Origin: Streptosporangium subroseum
GTDB taxonomy: Bacteria; Actinomycetota; Actinomycetes; Streptosporangiales; Streptosporangiaceae
Direction: 5' to 3'
DNA: 64,000 nucleotides
NCBI RefSeq assembly: GCF_900188345.1
Contig: NZ_FZOD01000050.1
Coordinates: 1-64,000 of the forward strand
The notes below the pieces were generated by a model. The model had not been told where the DNA came from. It did not search any database and saw only the letters and a program-made list of their open reading frames with translations. Both the position numbers and the translations under genes were made by a program. Within the stretch, counting starts at the first letter, position 1; each line of letters starts with the position of its first letter. Positions 9,901 to 19,092 of the stretch are shown here, in pieces.

Positions 9901-11057
9901 GGTTCATCGGTCAAGCTCTGCGATGCGCCGGCCGTACGGAAGAACAGGCCGCCGAGACCGGGAAGGCCGAGCTCAGGTAAGCCATCATCGGCACCCAGGG
10001 CCTTGATGACCATGACTGCCGTTTTCCAGAGGTCCCCGTGCCGGTCGCCCGAGCGGCGTACTGCCAGGCGGCGCAGGCGGCGGCTGGAGAAATAGTCGGC
10101 GTAGCGGTCCTTGGCGTCCTGTTGCGCGTCCGGGTCGAGCAGGGCGCCGCGGTCCTCGGCGACGAAGATGAAGATGAGCTGGTAGACCAGACGCAGCAGC
10201 TCGTGATGGAGTTCTTCCCGGCTGAGCCTGCCGGAGGAGAGCTGCTCCCGGAGCTTGGGGTTGGCGATCAGGAAGCCGGTGCCGAGCGCCTCCAGTGCCT
10301 CCTTGACGCCGTCGCGGAGCTGGTCGCGGGCGCGCAGGCCGGTTTCCGCGGCGAACGCGCGCCATTTCTCCAGCCAGCAGTCCGCGTAGGTGGGTGTGGA
10401 GTCGTCTCCTGCGATCAGCTCGAAGCGTGAGGCGTGGAGCAGCGTGTAGAGCAGCACGAATTCCGAGTACAGCTCGCCGTCGAAGATTACTTCGAGGTCG
10501 AACTCGACGTACGCGGAGCCGACGAGCGCAGTGGAGTCACGGAGGATGCGGAGCTGCCGACCGTTGGAGAGCACGCCCCACAGGTGGTCGTCCGAGAGGT
10601 TGAGGAACTCCTGCAGCATCGACTGCGGGGCGCGCTTGGCGACTCCGGTGGTGCCCCGGTCGAGCGGAGTGTTCCACCCGAGCAGGTGCATGGGCACGCT
10701 GCGCCAGAGGTGTGAGACGGGGAATTCCTTCTCCCCTGCGCTGATGCTCCCACGGTTGAACGGAACTCGGCCGAAGCCGAATTCGTTCAGGAGGATGAGC
10801 AGCCAGCGGTCCCGAGTGACCGACGTGGCGGGGTCGCTCTCGGGGAGCTTGTCCATGCGCTCACGGAAGGCGCGGTAGGCGCCGAGCAGGTACTCCCAGC
10901 GGCGGCTGGCGGCATCGCCGAGGCGTTCGGCCGCCGCGAGGTGGTAGTCCTCGGATCGCATACCGGGGAGATCCCGGTCGGCGGCGGCGATGCGGGAGAG
11001 CACGTCCTGCGGGATGAGGCTGCCCGCTACGTCGACGGCGAGATAGGCGCTCCTCAT
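6969..11057 (-). CDS. Eco57I-type adenine-N6 DNA methylase, DrmMI/PglX-like
   Basis: This 1362-residue protein has the gamma-class N6-adenine methylase motifs: SAM-binding motif I VCDPACGSGHFL at about 508-518, YYTPSSLIESLLD ahead of it, and catalytic NPPW at 791-794. A long N-terminal helical region (1-460) contains EELHHELLRLVYQLIFIFVAEDRG, as in PglX, DrmMI and type IIG enzymes; no PD-(D/E)XK nuclease motif is visible there. It probably marks host DNA. The region after NPPW, roughly 800-1290 and nucleotides 8660-7190, is the expected target-recognition part; its GC falls to 40-55 % while the rest is near 70 %, suggesting a swapped specificity domain. It is the third gene of the operon with four-base overlaps on both sides. 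Confidence 0.88.
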   Translation of the reverse strand: MRSAYLAVDVAGSLIPQDVLSRIAAADRDLPGMRSEDYHLAAAERLGDAASRRWEYLLGAYRAFRERMDKLPESDPATSVTRDRWLLILLNEFGFGRVPFNRGSISAGEKEFPVSHLWRSVPMHLLGWNTPLDRGTTGVAKRAPQSMLQEFLNLSDDHLWGVLSNGRQLRILRDSTALVGSAYVEFDLEVIFDGELYSEFVLLYTLLHASRFELIAGDDSTPTYADCWLEKWRAFAAETGLRARDQLRDGVKEALEALGTGFLIANPKLREQLSSGRLSREELHHELLRLVYQLIFIFVAEDRGALLDPDAQQDAKDRYADYFSSRRLRRLAVRRSGDRHGDLWKTAVMVIKALGADDGLPELGLPGLGGLFFRTAGASQSLTDEPLPDQLLWCDLPNEALLTAVRTMSTVRAKDGRPRDVDYQHLGAEELGSIYESLLELVPYAESNGMGPRFELREKVSGNDRKLTGSYYTPSSLIESLLDTALDPVIDEHARSGVADDLLKITVCDPACGSGHFLVAAARRIAKRYTAMVTGEDEPVPSAVREAMRKVVAKCIYGVDINPLAAELAKVSLWIESLEPGKPLAFLDAHVKVGNALLGTTPRLVAAGIPDGAFKPIEGDDKSVASELKKQNAWEVQRASRESGQARRAEQEALFDESASNEKLAEQARALAATPVSSVADVREQERRFQELENSDDLRRARLAADAWCAAFVWRKHAEAPEAITTATVRGLEAGAPLVPGRAEELRRLTEQYRFFHWHLEFPDVFRMGGSGPDLNPDTGWEGGFTCILGNPPWEKVEFKEREFFAPRNKKIATAKNAAARKKAITELATSEEEVDRQLHAEFLRELRTPSALTSFLKSSARYPLTGMGRLNTYAVFAEAGRILISPTGRIGMVLPTGIATDATTQFFFGNLVATNTLASLYDFENEEKLFSNVHHSFRFCLLTGAGKRSPQERINLAFRLRKIAHIDNRQFTLTPDEINLINPNTGTCPVFEHQRNADITLGIYRRVPVLRQEHSSGERGDPWNLSFMQGVFNMASDSDLFRPNAGEGETLESMLADGWGLEGNSLIRDGERLLPLYEAKMVHHFDHRFSTYLNATQAELNVGTLPRSSPEQKSDPTYSVLPQYWVPEKAVASRLAAKSWHKGWLLGWRKISRSANIRTFICSLLPVAGAGDSFLLALARHDMAAMLYANLASLVLDFVARQKVAGTNITFNYVTQLAVLPPASYEQQCPWQLESRLDHWVRVRVLELSYTAYGMESFARDMGDKRAPFVWEEERRALLRAELDAAFFHLYGVSRDDVDYIIDTFPIVKRKDEATYGEYRTKRLILEIYDAMQDAVDGRKPYQTLLDPPPGHGPRHEGRDA

Positions 11058-13921
11058 CGCGCACCGCCAGCCGGAAGGTAGACGTAGACGCCGAGAACGT
11101 CGGCGGGGTGGTTGGCGGTCACCTTCAGTCCTCTCGTGCCCGCGCCGACGGCGCCGCGGACCCGCTGGTGGGATTCTGCGAGTTTTGTGGCGAGCACGTC
11201 GCCGCGGGCGCCCAGCTCGGCGGCGAACTCCGGGGACAGTTCCCGGCTGGCCTCGCCGGTTTCCTCGCCCACGGTCTCGGTGACGAGCTCAGCGATGGCC
11301 CGTTCGGCTGTGCGCCGGACTAGTTCGGGCAGAGTGTTGGCGGGTCTCGCAGTGAGCAGTTCGGTGACCTCGTCGTCGGTCAGCCACTCCCGTCCATCGG
11401 CTCCGGCCCGGTAGCCGACGACCTGGGCATCCTCGGCGACCAGGGTGCGGGTTCCGGTACGGCCGGGCAGTGTGACGTGGAAGCGGTAGCGGACGAGGAG
11501 CAGTGTGGTGCGCGCGCTGACAGAGTCCGTACGAATCACTCCGCAGCGGCGGGCCGGCCCTTCCGCGTCAAGTGCCGAGTCCAGGACCGTCCGGGCCAGG
11601 TTGCGGACCATGGGGTCGGTGCGGACCAGCGCGTGCGTGCCCACCGGGGCGGGGATATCCAGGTGGAAGTCCAGGTTCGCGGTCTTACCGTTGGCGGTGA
11701 GGCCGAGCGCGTGGCGTACCGAGATCGGGAACTGGCGAGTGTCGGCGTGGAAGCCGTCGGCGCGGGGTTCGATGATCGCCCCGAAGCCGGAGAGTGAGTC
11801 ACGGGCGAAGCGCGAGACGTCTGCGGAGCTGCCGAGGGCCGCGCGGATCTCCACGACCTCCCGTTGGACCTCGTCGAGTTTGACACCGGAGTGGGCGTAC
11901 TTGGTGAGGGCCTTGGACTCGCGGTCCGCGGCGCTCTCCCAGGCCCGGTGCATCTGATCGCGCGTCTTGGTCACTCCGAAGTCGAGGTCGAGCTGGTCCT
12001 GGTTCTCCTCATTCCGTAGAAGCAGGCCCTCGATCAGCGACTTCACAACGTCTTCACTGCCGGTCGGGACGGGTACGGCGACACCGGTGCGGCGGGCGAT
12101 GGTGCGGTGCTTGCGGATAAGCACGTCGAGCACGACTCCGTCGATGCCGTTGTCCTGGCCGTAGAGAGTGACCGCGCGCACCAGGGGGCTGCGCTGGCCG
12201 AACCGGTCGACGCGACCCTCGCGCTGCTCGTGCCGGGTCGGGTTCCACGCCAGGTCGTAGTGGATGACCGCCTGGAAGCTCTCCTGGAGGTTGACCCCCT
12301 CAGAGAGGCAGTCGGTCGCGACGAGGACGTGCCTGCCGGGTTCCTCGGCGAGCTCGCTGATGACCTTCTGCCGCGCCTCCGGAGGAAGCTGCCCGGTGAC
12401 GTGGCGGACGTGGGCCTTCTTGCCGAGCGCCTTGGCCAGGTGTTCGGCGACGTACTGGGCGGTGGGGATGAAGCGGCAGAACACGATCGGGTCGTAGCCG
12501 TCGGCGAGCAGCGCCTTGACCTCGTTGATCAGCGCGGCGAGCTTCGCGTCGTCCTGCGGGCCTTCGATCTTGAGGAATGCGCGGGCCATGCGTCGCAAGC
12601 GTTCGGTGTCCGGCGACGCCGAGTCGTCCTCGTCCTCGGTCTCGGTGAGCGCGCCGGCGGCGGCGTCGAGGCCCTCGAGGGCCTCCTCGTCGGTGAGGTC
12701 GAGGACGCTGGAGCGGCCGAGCTCGTCGGCCTCGGTGTCGTTTTCGGCGGCGACAGTGGCCGAACGGGTCTTCAGGGTCTCGGCGGCGGCCCGAGGGGAC
12801 GAGGCCACCGAGCGCAGCATGGCCAGTGCCGACCACCAGGAGACCCGCTGGCGCAGACCCGCGCCAGGCTTGCGGACGGTCTCCCGGGCGTAGGCGAGTA
12901 CCTGGCGGGCGAGCTTGCCGTACTCGCCGGTGAGCGAGTACGAGACGTCGCGGACCTGACGGTCCTGCGGGAAGGGCGTCTCCTCATCCAGGTAACGACG
13001 GATGTCGCGGCGACGGCGCTGGACGAAGTGCCGGGCAAGCGCCTCGCGGCCCTTGACGCTGTCAAGGTCCACAGAGGCCAACGCCGGGTCAAGCAGAGCG
13101 ATGAGGTCGCGGAAGGCTTCCTCCTTGCCGCTGTGCGGCGTCGCGGTGACCAGGAGCAGGTGCCGGAGCGGGTCGGCCGCGAGCTCTTGCAGCAGCCGGT
13201 AGCGGAGCTGGCTCTGCTTGCTGGACGACCCCGCGGAGACGCAAGTATGGGCCTCATCCACGATGACCAGGTCCGGGCAGGTTCGGACGAACTGCTGATA
13301 GCGCCGGTCGGCCTTGATGAAATCGGTGGAGACCACGGTGATCGGATGCCGGTCGAAGATGGACTCGTCCAGCCGGAGTTCGCGCTCCAGCCGGGTCGCG
13401 GTGGAGGCCAGCACGAGTGTCGCCTCAATGGCGAATTTGTCGCGCAGCTCCGCCTGCCACTGCTCCGCCAGCGCGGGCGCGCAGAGCACTGTCAGGCCGG
13501 ACGCCTCGCCGCGTTCCAGAAGCTCCTTGGCGATCAGGCCTGCTTCGATGGTCTTGCCGATGCCAACGTCGTCGCCAATGAGCAGCCTGACCGTTTCCAT
13601 GCGTAAAGCGAGCAGCAGCGGGACGAGCTGGTACTGGCGCGGCTCCACGGCAATGGAGGCCAGGGAACGGAACGGCCCTGCGCCCGAGGTGAAACCGATC
13701 CGCAGTGCCGTACGGAGCAGGCCCGCCGCGACGCTGTCGCCGACTTCGTCCGCCGTGGGCGGTGGGAAGGTGGCGTCCGTAACCTCGTCCGCGAACAGGC
13801 ACGCCTCGAAATCTGTGTCGCCGTTGAGTGGACGCACCATAAGGAAGTGGTCGTCGCTGCCGGGCTGGACGACCCATTCACGTCCGCGGGCGGCGACGAG
13901 AGACCCTGCGGTGTGGCTCAT
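11054..13921 (-). CDS. SNF2-type superfamily 2 helicase, DrmD-like
   Basis: The protein is 955 residues from the ATG at 13921, chosen because an AGGAGG site precedes it and it overlaps the upstream stop by four bases; a longer frame to 13978 would overlap the upstream gene by 61 bases. Motifs are SNF2-like: Q-motif PRQYQLVPLLLAL, Walker A DDVGIGKT (117-124), DEAH box (222-225), TATPHSG motif III, and the C-terminal SEGVNLQESFQAVIHYDLAWNP and REGRVDRFGQ motifs. Similar proteins sit next to the methylase in class 1 DISARM as DrmD, the order seen here. The C-terminal 250 residues have no familiar domain. It probably translocates on duplex DNA during recognition of foreign DNA. Confidence 0.87.
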   Translation of the reverse strand: MSHTAGSLVAARGREWVVQPGSDDHFLMVRPLNGDTDFEACLFADEVTDATFPPPTADEVGDSVAAGLLRTALRIGFTSGAGPFRSLASIAVEPRQYQLVPLLLALRMETVRLLIGDDVGIGKTIEAGLIAKELLERGEASGLTVLCAPALAEQWQAELRDKFAIEATLVLASTATRLERELRLDESIFDRHPITVVSTDFIKADRRYQQFVRTCPDLVIVDEAHTCVSAGSSSKQSQLRYRLLQELAADPLRHLLLVTATPHSGKEEAFRDLIALLDPALASVDLDSVKGREALARHFVQRRRRDIRRYLDEETPFPQDRQVRDVSYSLTGEYGKLARQVLAYARETVRKPGAGLRQRVSWWSALAMLRSVASSPRAAAETLKTRSATVAAENDTEADELGRSSVLDLTDEEALEGLDAAAGALTETEDEDDSASPDTERLRRMARAFLKIEGPQDDAKLAALINEVKALLADGYDPIVFCRFIPTAQYVAEHLAKALGKKAHVRHVTGQLPPEARQKVISELAEEPGRHVLVATDCLSEGVNLQESFQAVIHYDLAWNPTRHEQREGRVDRFGQRSPLVRAVTLYGQDNGIDGVVLDVLIRKHRTIARRTGVAVPVPTGSEDVVKSLIEGLLLRNEENQDQLDLDFGVTKTRDQMHRAWESAADRESKALTKYAHSGVKLDEVQREVVEIRAALGSSADVSRFARDSLSGFGAIIEPRADGFHADTRQFPISVRHALGLTANGKTANLDFHLDIPAPVGTHALVRTDPMVRNLARTVLDSALDAEGPARRCGVIRTDSVSARTTLLLVRYRFHVTLPGRTGTRTLVAEDAQVVGYRAGADGREWLTDDEVTELLTARPANTLPELVRRTAERAIAELVTETVGEETGEASRELSPEFAAELGARGDVLATKLAESHQRVRGAVGAGTRGLKVTANHPADVLGVYVYLPAGGAR

Positions 13922-16900
13922 CGGCTCCTCCTGCCGGTGCCGAAGACGCTCGGGTATCTGCGCACGATCTCGTCCCACTCCTCGTCATGTCTGAATCGGA
14001 TAACCAACCAGCCCAGATCCATCAGCCGGTCTTCTGCCTGCATGTCGCGCTCGCTCACATTCGGGAAATCGTGGTGCGGCCCATCAACGAAGATCGCGAC
14101 ATTTCCGGCCTGCATGCGGTACAGGAAGTCTGGTTTGGCCCGGGCACCCGCGACGATCTCCTGAGATCCGTCCGGTAGCCGGTAGTCGCGTTCCCGCAGG
14201 AAGTCGACGAAGCTCCGCTCCAGCTCGCTGTCGGCGGAGTCACGGAGGGCGCCGACGTGCTCCTCGACAGTCCGGTGGCCGCCCGACGGCTCGGTATCCG
14301 ATTCGGCGAGATTGCGGAGGATCTTCACGACGCTCTGCCGGTCGATCTTTTCGTGCCACCACTGGTTGGTGTAAGAGAGGAGGCAGTCGTAGCAGCCGCG
14401 TTCGCAGCGCTCGCGAGCCCCGGGGGCGTGGCCGCGGTCCTCGCCCGTCTCAGGGTCGATGTGGATGATGTCGAGAGCCTTGGCCGCGACCCTGCGGAGG
14501 GCACCGCGCTCGTCGTGGAGTCTGCGGAGGACGCCGGCCCCACCCTCGGCACTCTCGATGAAGAGCATCCGGGCGCGCCCCTGCGGGTCGTCCAGCGGCT
14601 CACTGCTGAGTTCGGCATCTTCTAGCTGGAACTCCGCCTCGATGCCGCGCTCCAGCGCGTACCGCAGGGTGGTAGCGAGGGAGTCGTCGACCTGTTCGGC
14701 GAGCCGGATGACGCAGATGTTCTTCCGGTCCTCCACGAAGGGGACGACCTTGCTGATCCGTTGTGCCTTCTCCATGGAGATCAGGCCCGCGTCCTCCGGC
14801 GCCTGGTTGGCCGCGTCGGAGTCCTTCACCCACCGGCCCTTGACCGGGTCCAGCCAGTAGCCGATGTCATTGCGGTTCTTACGTCCACGGCGGCCCTGGT
14901 TGATGATGCGGACGGTCGCGGTGTCACCGTAGATCAGCTCGGCCAGCGGACCGTCCGTCCCCTTGACGGCCGCCTTGAGACGGCCGGAACGACTGCCATG
15001 GGTGCTGAAGCGGTAGCTCGTCTTCAGATCGAAGCCGGCCTTGCGCCGCTCCTCCTCGTCTGAGGAGATCCTCTGGCGGCGGATCGTGTGGACGGTCTGC
15101 AGGTGCATCAGACCGGAGAGCGACCCGCCCAGTTCAACCCCGCACTCCTCGCACTCCTCGGTGCCCGCTTCGCGGTCGTGCCAGTAGCCACACTCCGCGC
15201 AGATCCGCGCCTCGGAGGTCGCGACCTCCCCCGACTCCCCTGCGGGCACCTGGATCTTGGCCACCTCGTAGCGGCGGCCCTCGTGATAGATGAGGGCGCC
15301 GGGACCGAACTCGCCGATCGCGATGAACCGGGGGCGCTGAATGTAGCTGGCCTTCTTCCTCTCCCCCGGGATATAGGCGGCCAGCGGGAGCCGCGGGAAG
15401 GAGTAGCCGGGCAGGAAGCCCTCGGAGGCAAAGTAGCGGTAGGTATAGAAGTCGCTGAACTGCCGGTCAGTGTCCTCGTTCTTCAGCAGCCGCAGCTGGT
15501 TCTCCGCCTGGCGACGCCGCCCCTGGGCCTGATTTCGGGACTGCGGGGTCGCCGCGTGGTCCAGTACCCGGCGGTTCTGTTCAGCTTGCTCGGCGGTGGC
15601 CGCGCGGAACAGGTCTCGCCACCGGTCGCAGGCGGCGTCAAATCCGGCGGCCGCGTTGCGGATGGTGTGCTCGACCCAGCCCTCGTACCACCAGGCGCTG
15701 TCGCCGAGGCGCTCCTTGGCCAGGAGATCGGCCACCATCTTCTTCACACGAGGCAAGGCACGACGGAACGCCTGCTCGTCCTCCAGCTGGAGCCGCAGGT
15801 TGTCGTGGATCGGCAGCTCATCCACCAGGGAGACATCGAGCACCTCAGGCATCCGCGAGTACAGCGAGGCTCCTGTCTCGGCAAGCCAGATGGCGTGCAC
15901 GTGAGAGCGGACGAGGTCCTCGTTGGTGAGGTCCAGCCGTGGCGGCTGAACGCGGCCGGCGACCATCTGCTCGGAACGCCGGAAGTAGTACTGATCGTGC
16001 GGGCTGCCGGTGGAGCAGTATGTGGTGATCAGCGCGGGCTGGCCACTCCGTCCCGCACGGCCCGAACGCTGCGCGTAGTTGGCCGGAGTGGGAGGGACGT
16101 TACGCATCGCAACGGAGTTAAGGGTGGCGATGTCGACGCCCAGCTCCATCGTGGGCGAGCAGTACATCAGGGGCAGCGTGCCGTCACGGAAGCGCCTCTC
16201 GCGCTCCTGGCGTACATCCGCCTGGACCTGGGCTGTGTGCTCGGCCGCGTGGATGCCGGTCAGGTCCGCCGCGACAGTGGCGTAGAGCTCGCGGAAGAAC
16301 TCGTTGACCCGGACACCGACTTCGGAGTCGACGGTCTTGCGCAGCGGATCGGAGGCTCCCTCCTTGCCATTGCCCGCCCGCCAGATCAGCTCGGAGGACT
16401 TGACCCGGTAGCCTCGTGCACCATCTCGGGTCTGGTCTACCTGGACGAGCAGGCCGTACTTCTCCATGACCCAGAGCAACTGGGTGATGATCAGCTGTGC
16501 GTCGTCGACGGAGAGCTTGTGCGGGAAATGCGGGAAGGCACCGGAGCGGCGCAGGTAGCGGCCGAGCGCGGATCGACCGGTGAAATTGACACGTTCCCGG
16601 CTCTCTCCGGGACGCCCCGACTGAGCGAAGACGGTAGCGGCCCCGACCCGCCCATCCGGATCGCCGAGCGCCCACACGCCGATCAGATGCTGCTCGGACT
16701 GGTTGAAGATCCGCTCGTATCCCTCCAGCGTGAGCACGTCCACGTCGACCGCGAGCGCGCGGCGCATCTCGTCGAGCACGATGCGAGCGAGTTCGGCGCG
16801 GTGACTCGGTTCGTCGTCACGCAGGGCCGCGTGAGTCTGCTCCCAGAACTCGGTGTCGGCGGCGATCTCGTCCAGGGCGACGTAGTCGAACTTCAGCAGT

Positions 16901-19092
16901 CCGGTCTGCTCCAGGTTGGGCATGGTGATACGCCAGCCACGCGCCAGGTCGACGTAGATCAGGTAGGAAAGGGCCCCGCGTAGCGCTTTGAGCACATGCT
17001 CGCGCTGGCCGAACTTCACATCGGGGTTCTGTGCGTACGCGGTGAGCGGCAGGTCCAGCGCCTTGGCCACGCGCTGGGCCACGTCGTCGTGACGCAAGCC
17101 GTCGTCCCCGACCGTCGCGGCGGCCCGGTAGACGGCGCCGCGCACCTGGGTCACCTGGACGAAGTCGTTGAGATGGCCCGCCTGCAGGCTCGCATCCTGC
17201 CGGTTGTCAACGAAGGTGAGCAGCTTGCGCGCCTTCTCGTCGAGGTTCTGCTGTTCACGCAGGTTCCGGACGATGCTCGTGCTGATGATCGACATGGCCG
17301 AGCTGCGGCCCTCGCTCGCGAAGGTCGCCAGCTTGGCGAAGTCCTTGCCCCTGACCTGCTCGTAGGAGACCCGGCAGCGCAGACAGAACCTGAAGGGCTC
17401 GCGGAAGTGCCAGGCTCGCTGACCTTGGCCGACAGGGCTCTCGCTGCCCCCGGGACCGATCCAAACTTCGCGCGGAAGGTAGTCCCTGTGGGTGACTCGG
17501 ACCTGGCTGCCACCGTCCGCGGCCGGCTCCAGCCACGAGTCGGGGAGCCTGCCCGCAGCGACGGGGTCAGCGGGCCAGGGGTGGTCGGAGCTGACGTACA
17601 GGTAGCCGTTGGCGGCCTCGCCGCCGGCCACGTTGGCCTCCTGGCGGGCACCGTAAGTGCCGTCCTTCCGCCGGGACACCACCAGGTAGTCCTGGCCGCA
17701 CTCCCGGCAGAAGGCGAGCGGAAGGAGGAGCTTCTCGCGGTGGCCGGGGACGCTCACCTGGTACTGGCTGGTGATGTACCGCTCGTCTTCGGGTTCCAGG
17801 CTGACGTAAGCGGTGTCTCCCTTGGAGAGGAACTGGTGCAGCCGGAAGGCGAACAGCGGCCGGGTGGTCTCCGGATGCCTCGCTCGGGCGCCCTCTTGGA
17901 GGACCTTCTCGATGACTTCGGCGCATTCGTCCATTGACCGATCGGCGAGCCCGGCCAGGGTCTTGGAAGCCTCGGCGACCTTGGTGGGCTTCTGGCGGAT
18001 CAGCCGCTCGCTGCCCTGCTCTCGCGTCAGGCCGAACTCCGATTCGATCCAGCTCGCCAGCGGATCCTGCGCCAGCTCCATGTACGACCGGTCGGCACCC
18101 GCATCGTTCATCGAGGCCCGAAGCTCGGCTTTGCTGGGCTGCCGGTCGGCCGTCGCACGGACGAGCGTCTCGCCGATCACCCGGTCGGGAGTGACGTCGA
18201 TGCCGAAGAGCCTGGTGGCCACCCCGGCGATGACATCCTGCGCCTCGGAGAAAGTCTCAGTGGTGGCCATGGTGGCCGAGGTCCCGATGCATTGCAGGTC
18301 GGGTGCCATGCAGGCGTCACGCAGGCGCCTCACGAGAAGACTGACGTCAGCACCCTGGCGGCCCCGGTAGGTGTGCATCTCGTCGAGAACGAGGAAGCGC
18401 AGCCCCTGTGCGGCACCGATCAGATCCCTGCGCTCGGCGGGCCGGGTCAGCAGGTATTCCAGCATGACGTAGTTGGTGAGCAGGATGTCGGGCTTGCGGG
18501 CGAGGATGCGGGCACGCTGCTCCTCGCCTTCCTGTCCGGTGTAGCGCTCGAAGCTCACCTGCCGACTCCCCTTGGGCAATCCCCACTGCAGGTATCGGGT
18601 GAGCTCCTCAAGCTGGCTGTTGGCCAACGCGTTCATCGGGTAGACGACGATCGCTTTGACCCGCCCCGGCGCGGGATCACGCAGAATCGAGTCGACGATG
18701 GGCACCATGTAGGCGAGGCTCTTACCCGAGCCGGTTCCGGTAGTGAGCACATAGCTACGGCCGTCGCGAGCTGCCTCGACGGCTTCCCGCTGGTGCTGGT
18801 GGAGGGTGATCGTCCGCGTGCCGGGGTCGTTCTCGTCCGACTTGGGGCGGAAGTACTGCTCGCAGGCGGGGTGGAGCACGCCTTGCGCGATCAGCTCGGT
18901 GATGGTGCCACCACTGGCGAAGCTTGGGTTGAGGGAGACCCACGGATGGGGCCAGCGGACCCGCGCTTCCCGCTCGTCCTGCAGGTAGGCGGCGATACGC
19001 GGGTCGCGAACGCTGACCAGCGACGTCGTGAACTCGTCATAGTCGGCGATGAGCCGCTCATGCACCTGGAAGACGTCCATCCCCCGAGCCAC
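13918..19092 (-). CDS. Giant DEAD-type helicase with DUF1998 and C-terminal Vsr/DUF559-like nuclease domain (DruE or DrmA-DrmB-like)
   Basis: This 1724-residue protein is the first gene of the operon. Superfamily 2 motifs are TGTGSGKS (118-125), DEMH (237-240), GTSATM (270-275), then much later SPTMELGVD and QRSGRAGR. Cysteine pairs suited to zinc binding occur at FCRECG, FCLRC and ICAECG...ECEECG. A DUF1998 region is marked by ESAEGGAGVL and CERGCYDCLLSY. The last 95 residues read KPDFLY, VAIFVDGPHHD and LGWLVIRFRHDEEW, the pattern of Vsr/DUF559-type endonucleases. DruE of Druantia is a large helicase with DUF1998, whereas DISARM splits helicase (DrmA) and DUF1998 (DrmB); this protein joins both and adds a nuclease. 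Start is GTG at 19092, or ATG at 19080. Confidence 0.88.
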   Translation of the reverse strand: MARGMDVFQVHERLIADYDEFTTSLVSVRDPRIAAYLQDEREARVRWPHPWVSLNPSFASGGTITELIAQGVLHPACEQYFRPKSDENDPGTRTITLHQHQREAVEAARDGRSYVLTTGTGSGKSLAYMVPIVDSILRDPAPGRVKAIVVYPMNALANSQLEELTRYLQWGLPKGSRQVSFERYTGQEGEEQRARILARKPDILLTNYVMLEYLLTRPAERRDLIGAAQGLRFLVLDEMHTYRGRQGADVSLLVRRLRDACMAPDLQCIGTSATMATTETFSEAQDVIAGVATRLFGIDVTPDRVIGETLVRATADRQPSKAELRASMNDAGADRSYMELAQDPLASWIESEFGLTREQGSERLIRQKPTKVAEASKTLAGLADRSMDECAEVIEKVLQEGARARHPETTRPLFAFRLHQFLSKGDTAYVSLEPEDERYITSQYQVSVPGHREKLLLPLAFCRECGQDYLVVSRRKDGTYGARQEANVAGGEAANGYLYVSSDHPWPADPVAAGRLPDSWLEPAADGGSQVRVTHRDYLPREVWIGPGGSESPVGQGQRAWHFREPFRFCLRCRVSYEQVRGKDFAKLATFASEGRSSAMSIISTSIVRNLREQQNLDEKARKLLTFVDNRQDASLQAGHLNDFVQVTQVRGAVYRAAATVGDDGLRHDDVAQRVAKALDLPLTAYAQNPDVKFGQREHVLKALRGALSYLIYVDLARGWRITMPNLEQTGLLKFDYVALDEIAADTEFWEQTHAALRDDEPSHRAELARIVLDEMRRALAVDVDVLTLEGYERIFNQSEQHLIGVWALGDPDGRVGAATVFAQSGRPGESRERVNFTGRSALGRYLRRSGAFPHFPHKLSVDDAQLIITQLLWVMEKYGLLVQVDQTRDGARGYRVKSSELIWRAGNGKEGASDPLRKTVDSEVGVRVNEFFRELYATVAADLTGIHAAEHTAQVQADVRQERERRFRDGTLPLMYCSPTMELGVDIATLNSVAMRNVPPTPANYAQRSGRAGRSGQPALITTYCSTGSPHDQYYFRRSEQMVAGRVQPPRLDLTNEDLVRSHVHAIWLAETGASLYSRMPEVLDVSLVDELPIHDNLRLQLEDEQAFRRALPRVKKMVADLLAKERLGDSAWWYEGWVEHTIRNAAAGFDAACDRWRDLFRAATAEQAEQNRRVLDHAATPQSRNQAQGRRRQAENQLRLLKNEDTDRQFSDFYTYRYFASEGFLPGYSFPRLPLAAYIPGERKKASYIQRPRFIAIGEFGPGALIYHEGRRYEVAKIQVPAGESGEVATSEARICAECGYWHDREAGTEECEECGVELGGSLSGLMHLQTVHTIRRQRISSDEEERRKAGFDLKTSYRFSTHGSRSGRLKAAVKGTDGPLAELIYGDTATVRIINQGRRGRKNRNDIGYWLDPVKGRWVKDSDAANQAPEDAGLISMEKAQRISKVVPFVEDRKNICVIRLAEQVDDSLATTLRYALERGIEAEFQLEDAELSSEPLDDPQGRARMLFIESAEGGAGVLRRLHDERGALRRVAAKALDIIHIDPETGEDRGHAPGARERCERGCYDCLLSYTNQWWHEKIDRQSVVKILRNLAESDTEPSGGHRTVEEHVGALRDSADSELERSFVDFLRERDYRLPDGSQEIVAGARAKPDFLYRMQAGNVAIFVDGPHHDFPNVSERDMQAEDRLMDLGWLVIRFRHDEEWDEIVRRYPSVFGTGRRSR

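Noticed and set aside
12107..13606. Long plus-strand open frame of about 499 codons opposite the SNF2 helicase
   Set aside because: It is the antisense shadow of a gene with clear helicase motifs; composition is repetitive V/G/E and no domain is visible.
15088..16983. Plus-strand open frame of 631 codons opposite the DUF1998 helicase
   Set aside because: Antisense artefact of high GC third positions; the minus strand carries motifs throughout.
3683..19092. BREX system
   Set aside because: The methylase resembles PglX, but no PglZ phosphatase, BrxC-type ATPase or BrxA/BrxB gene is in the window.
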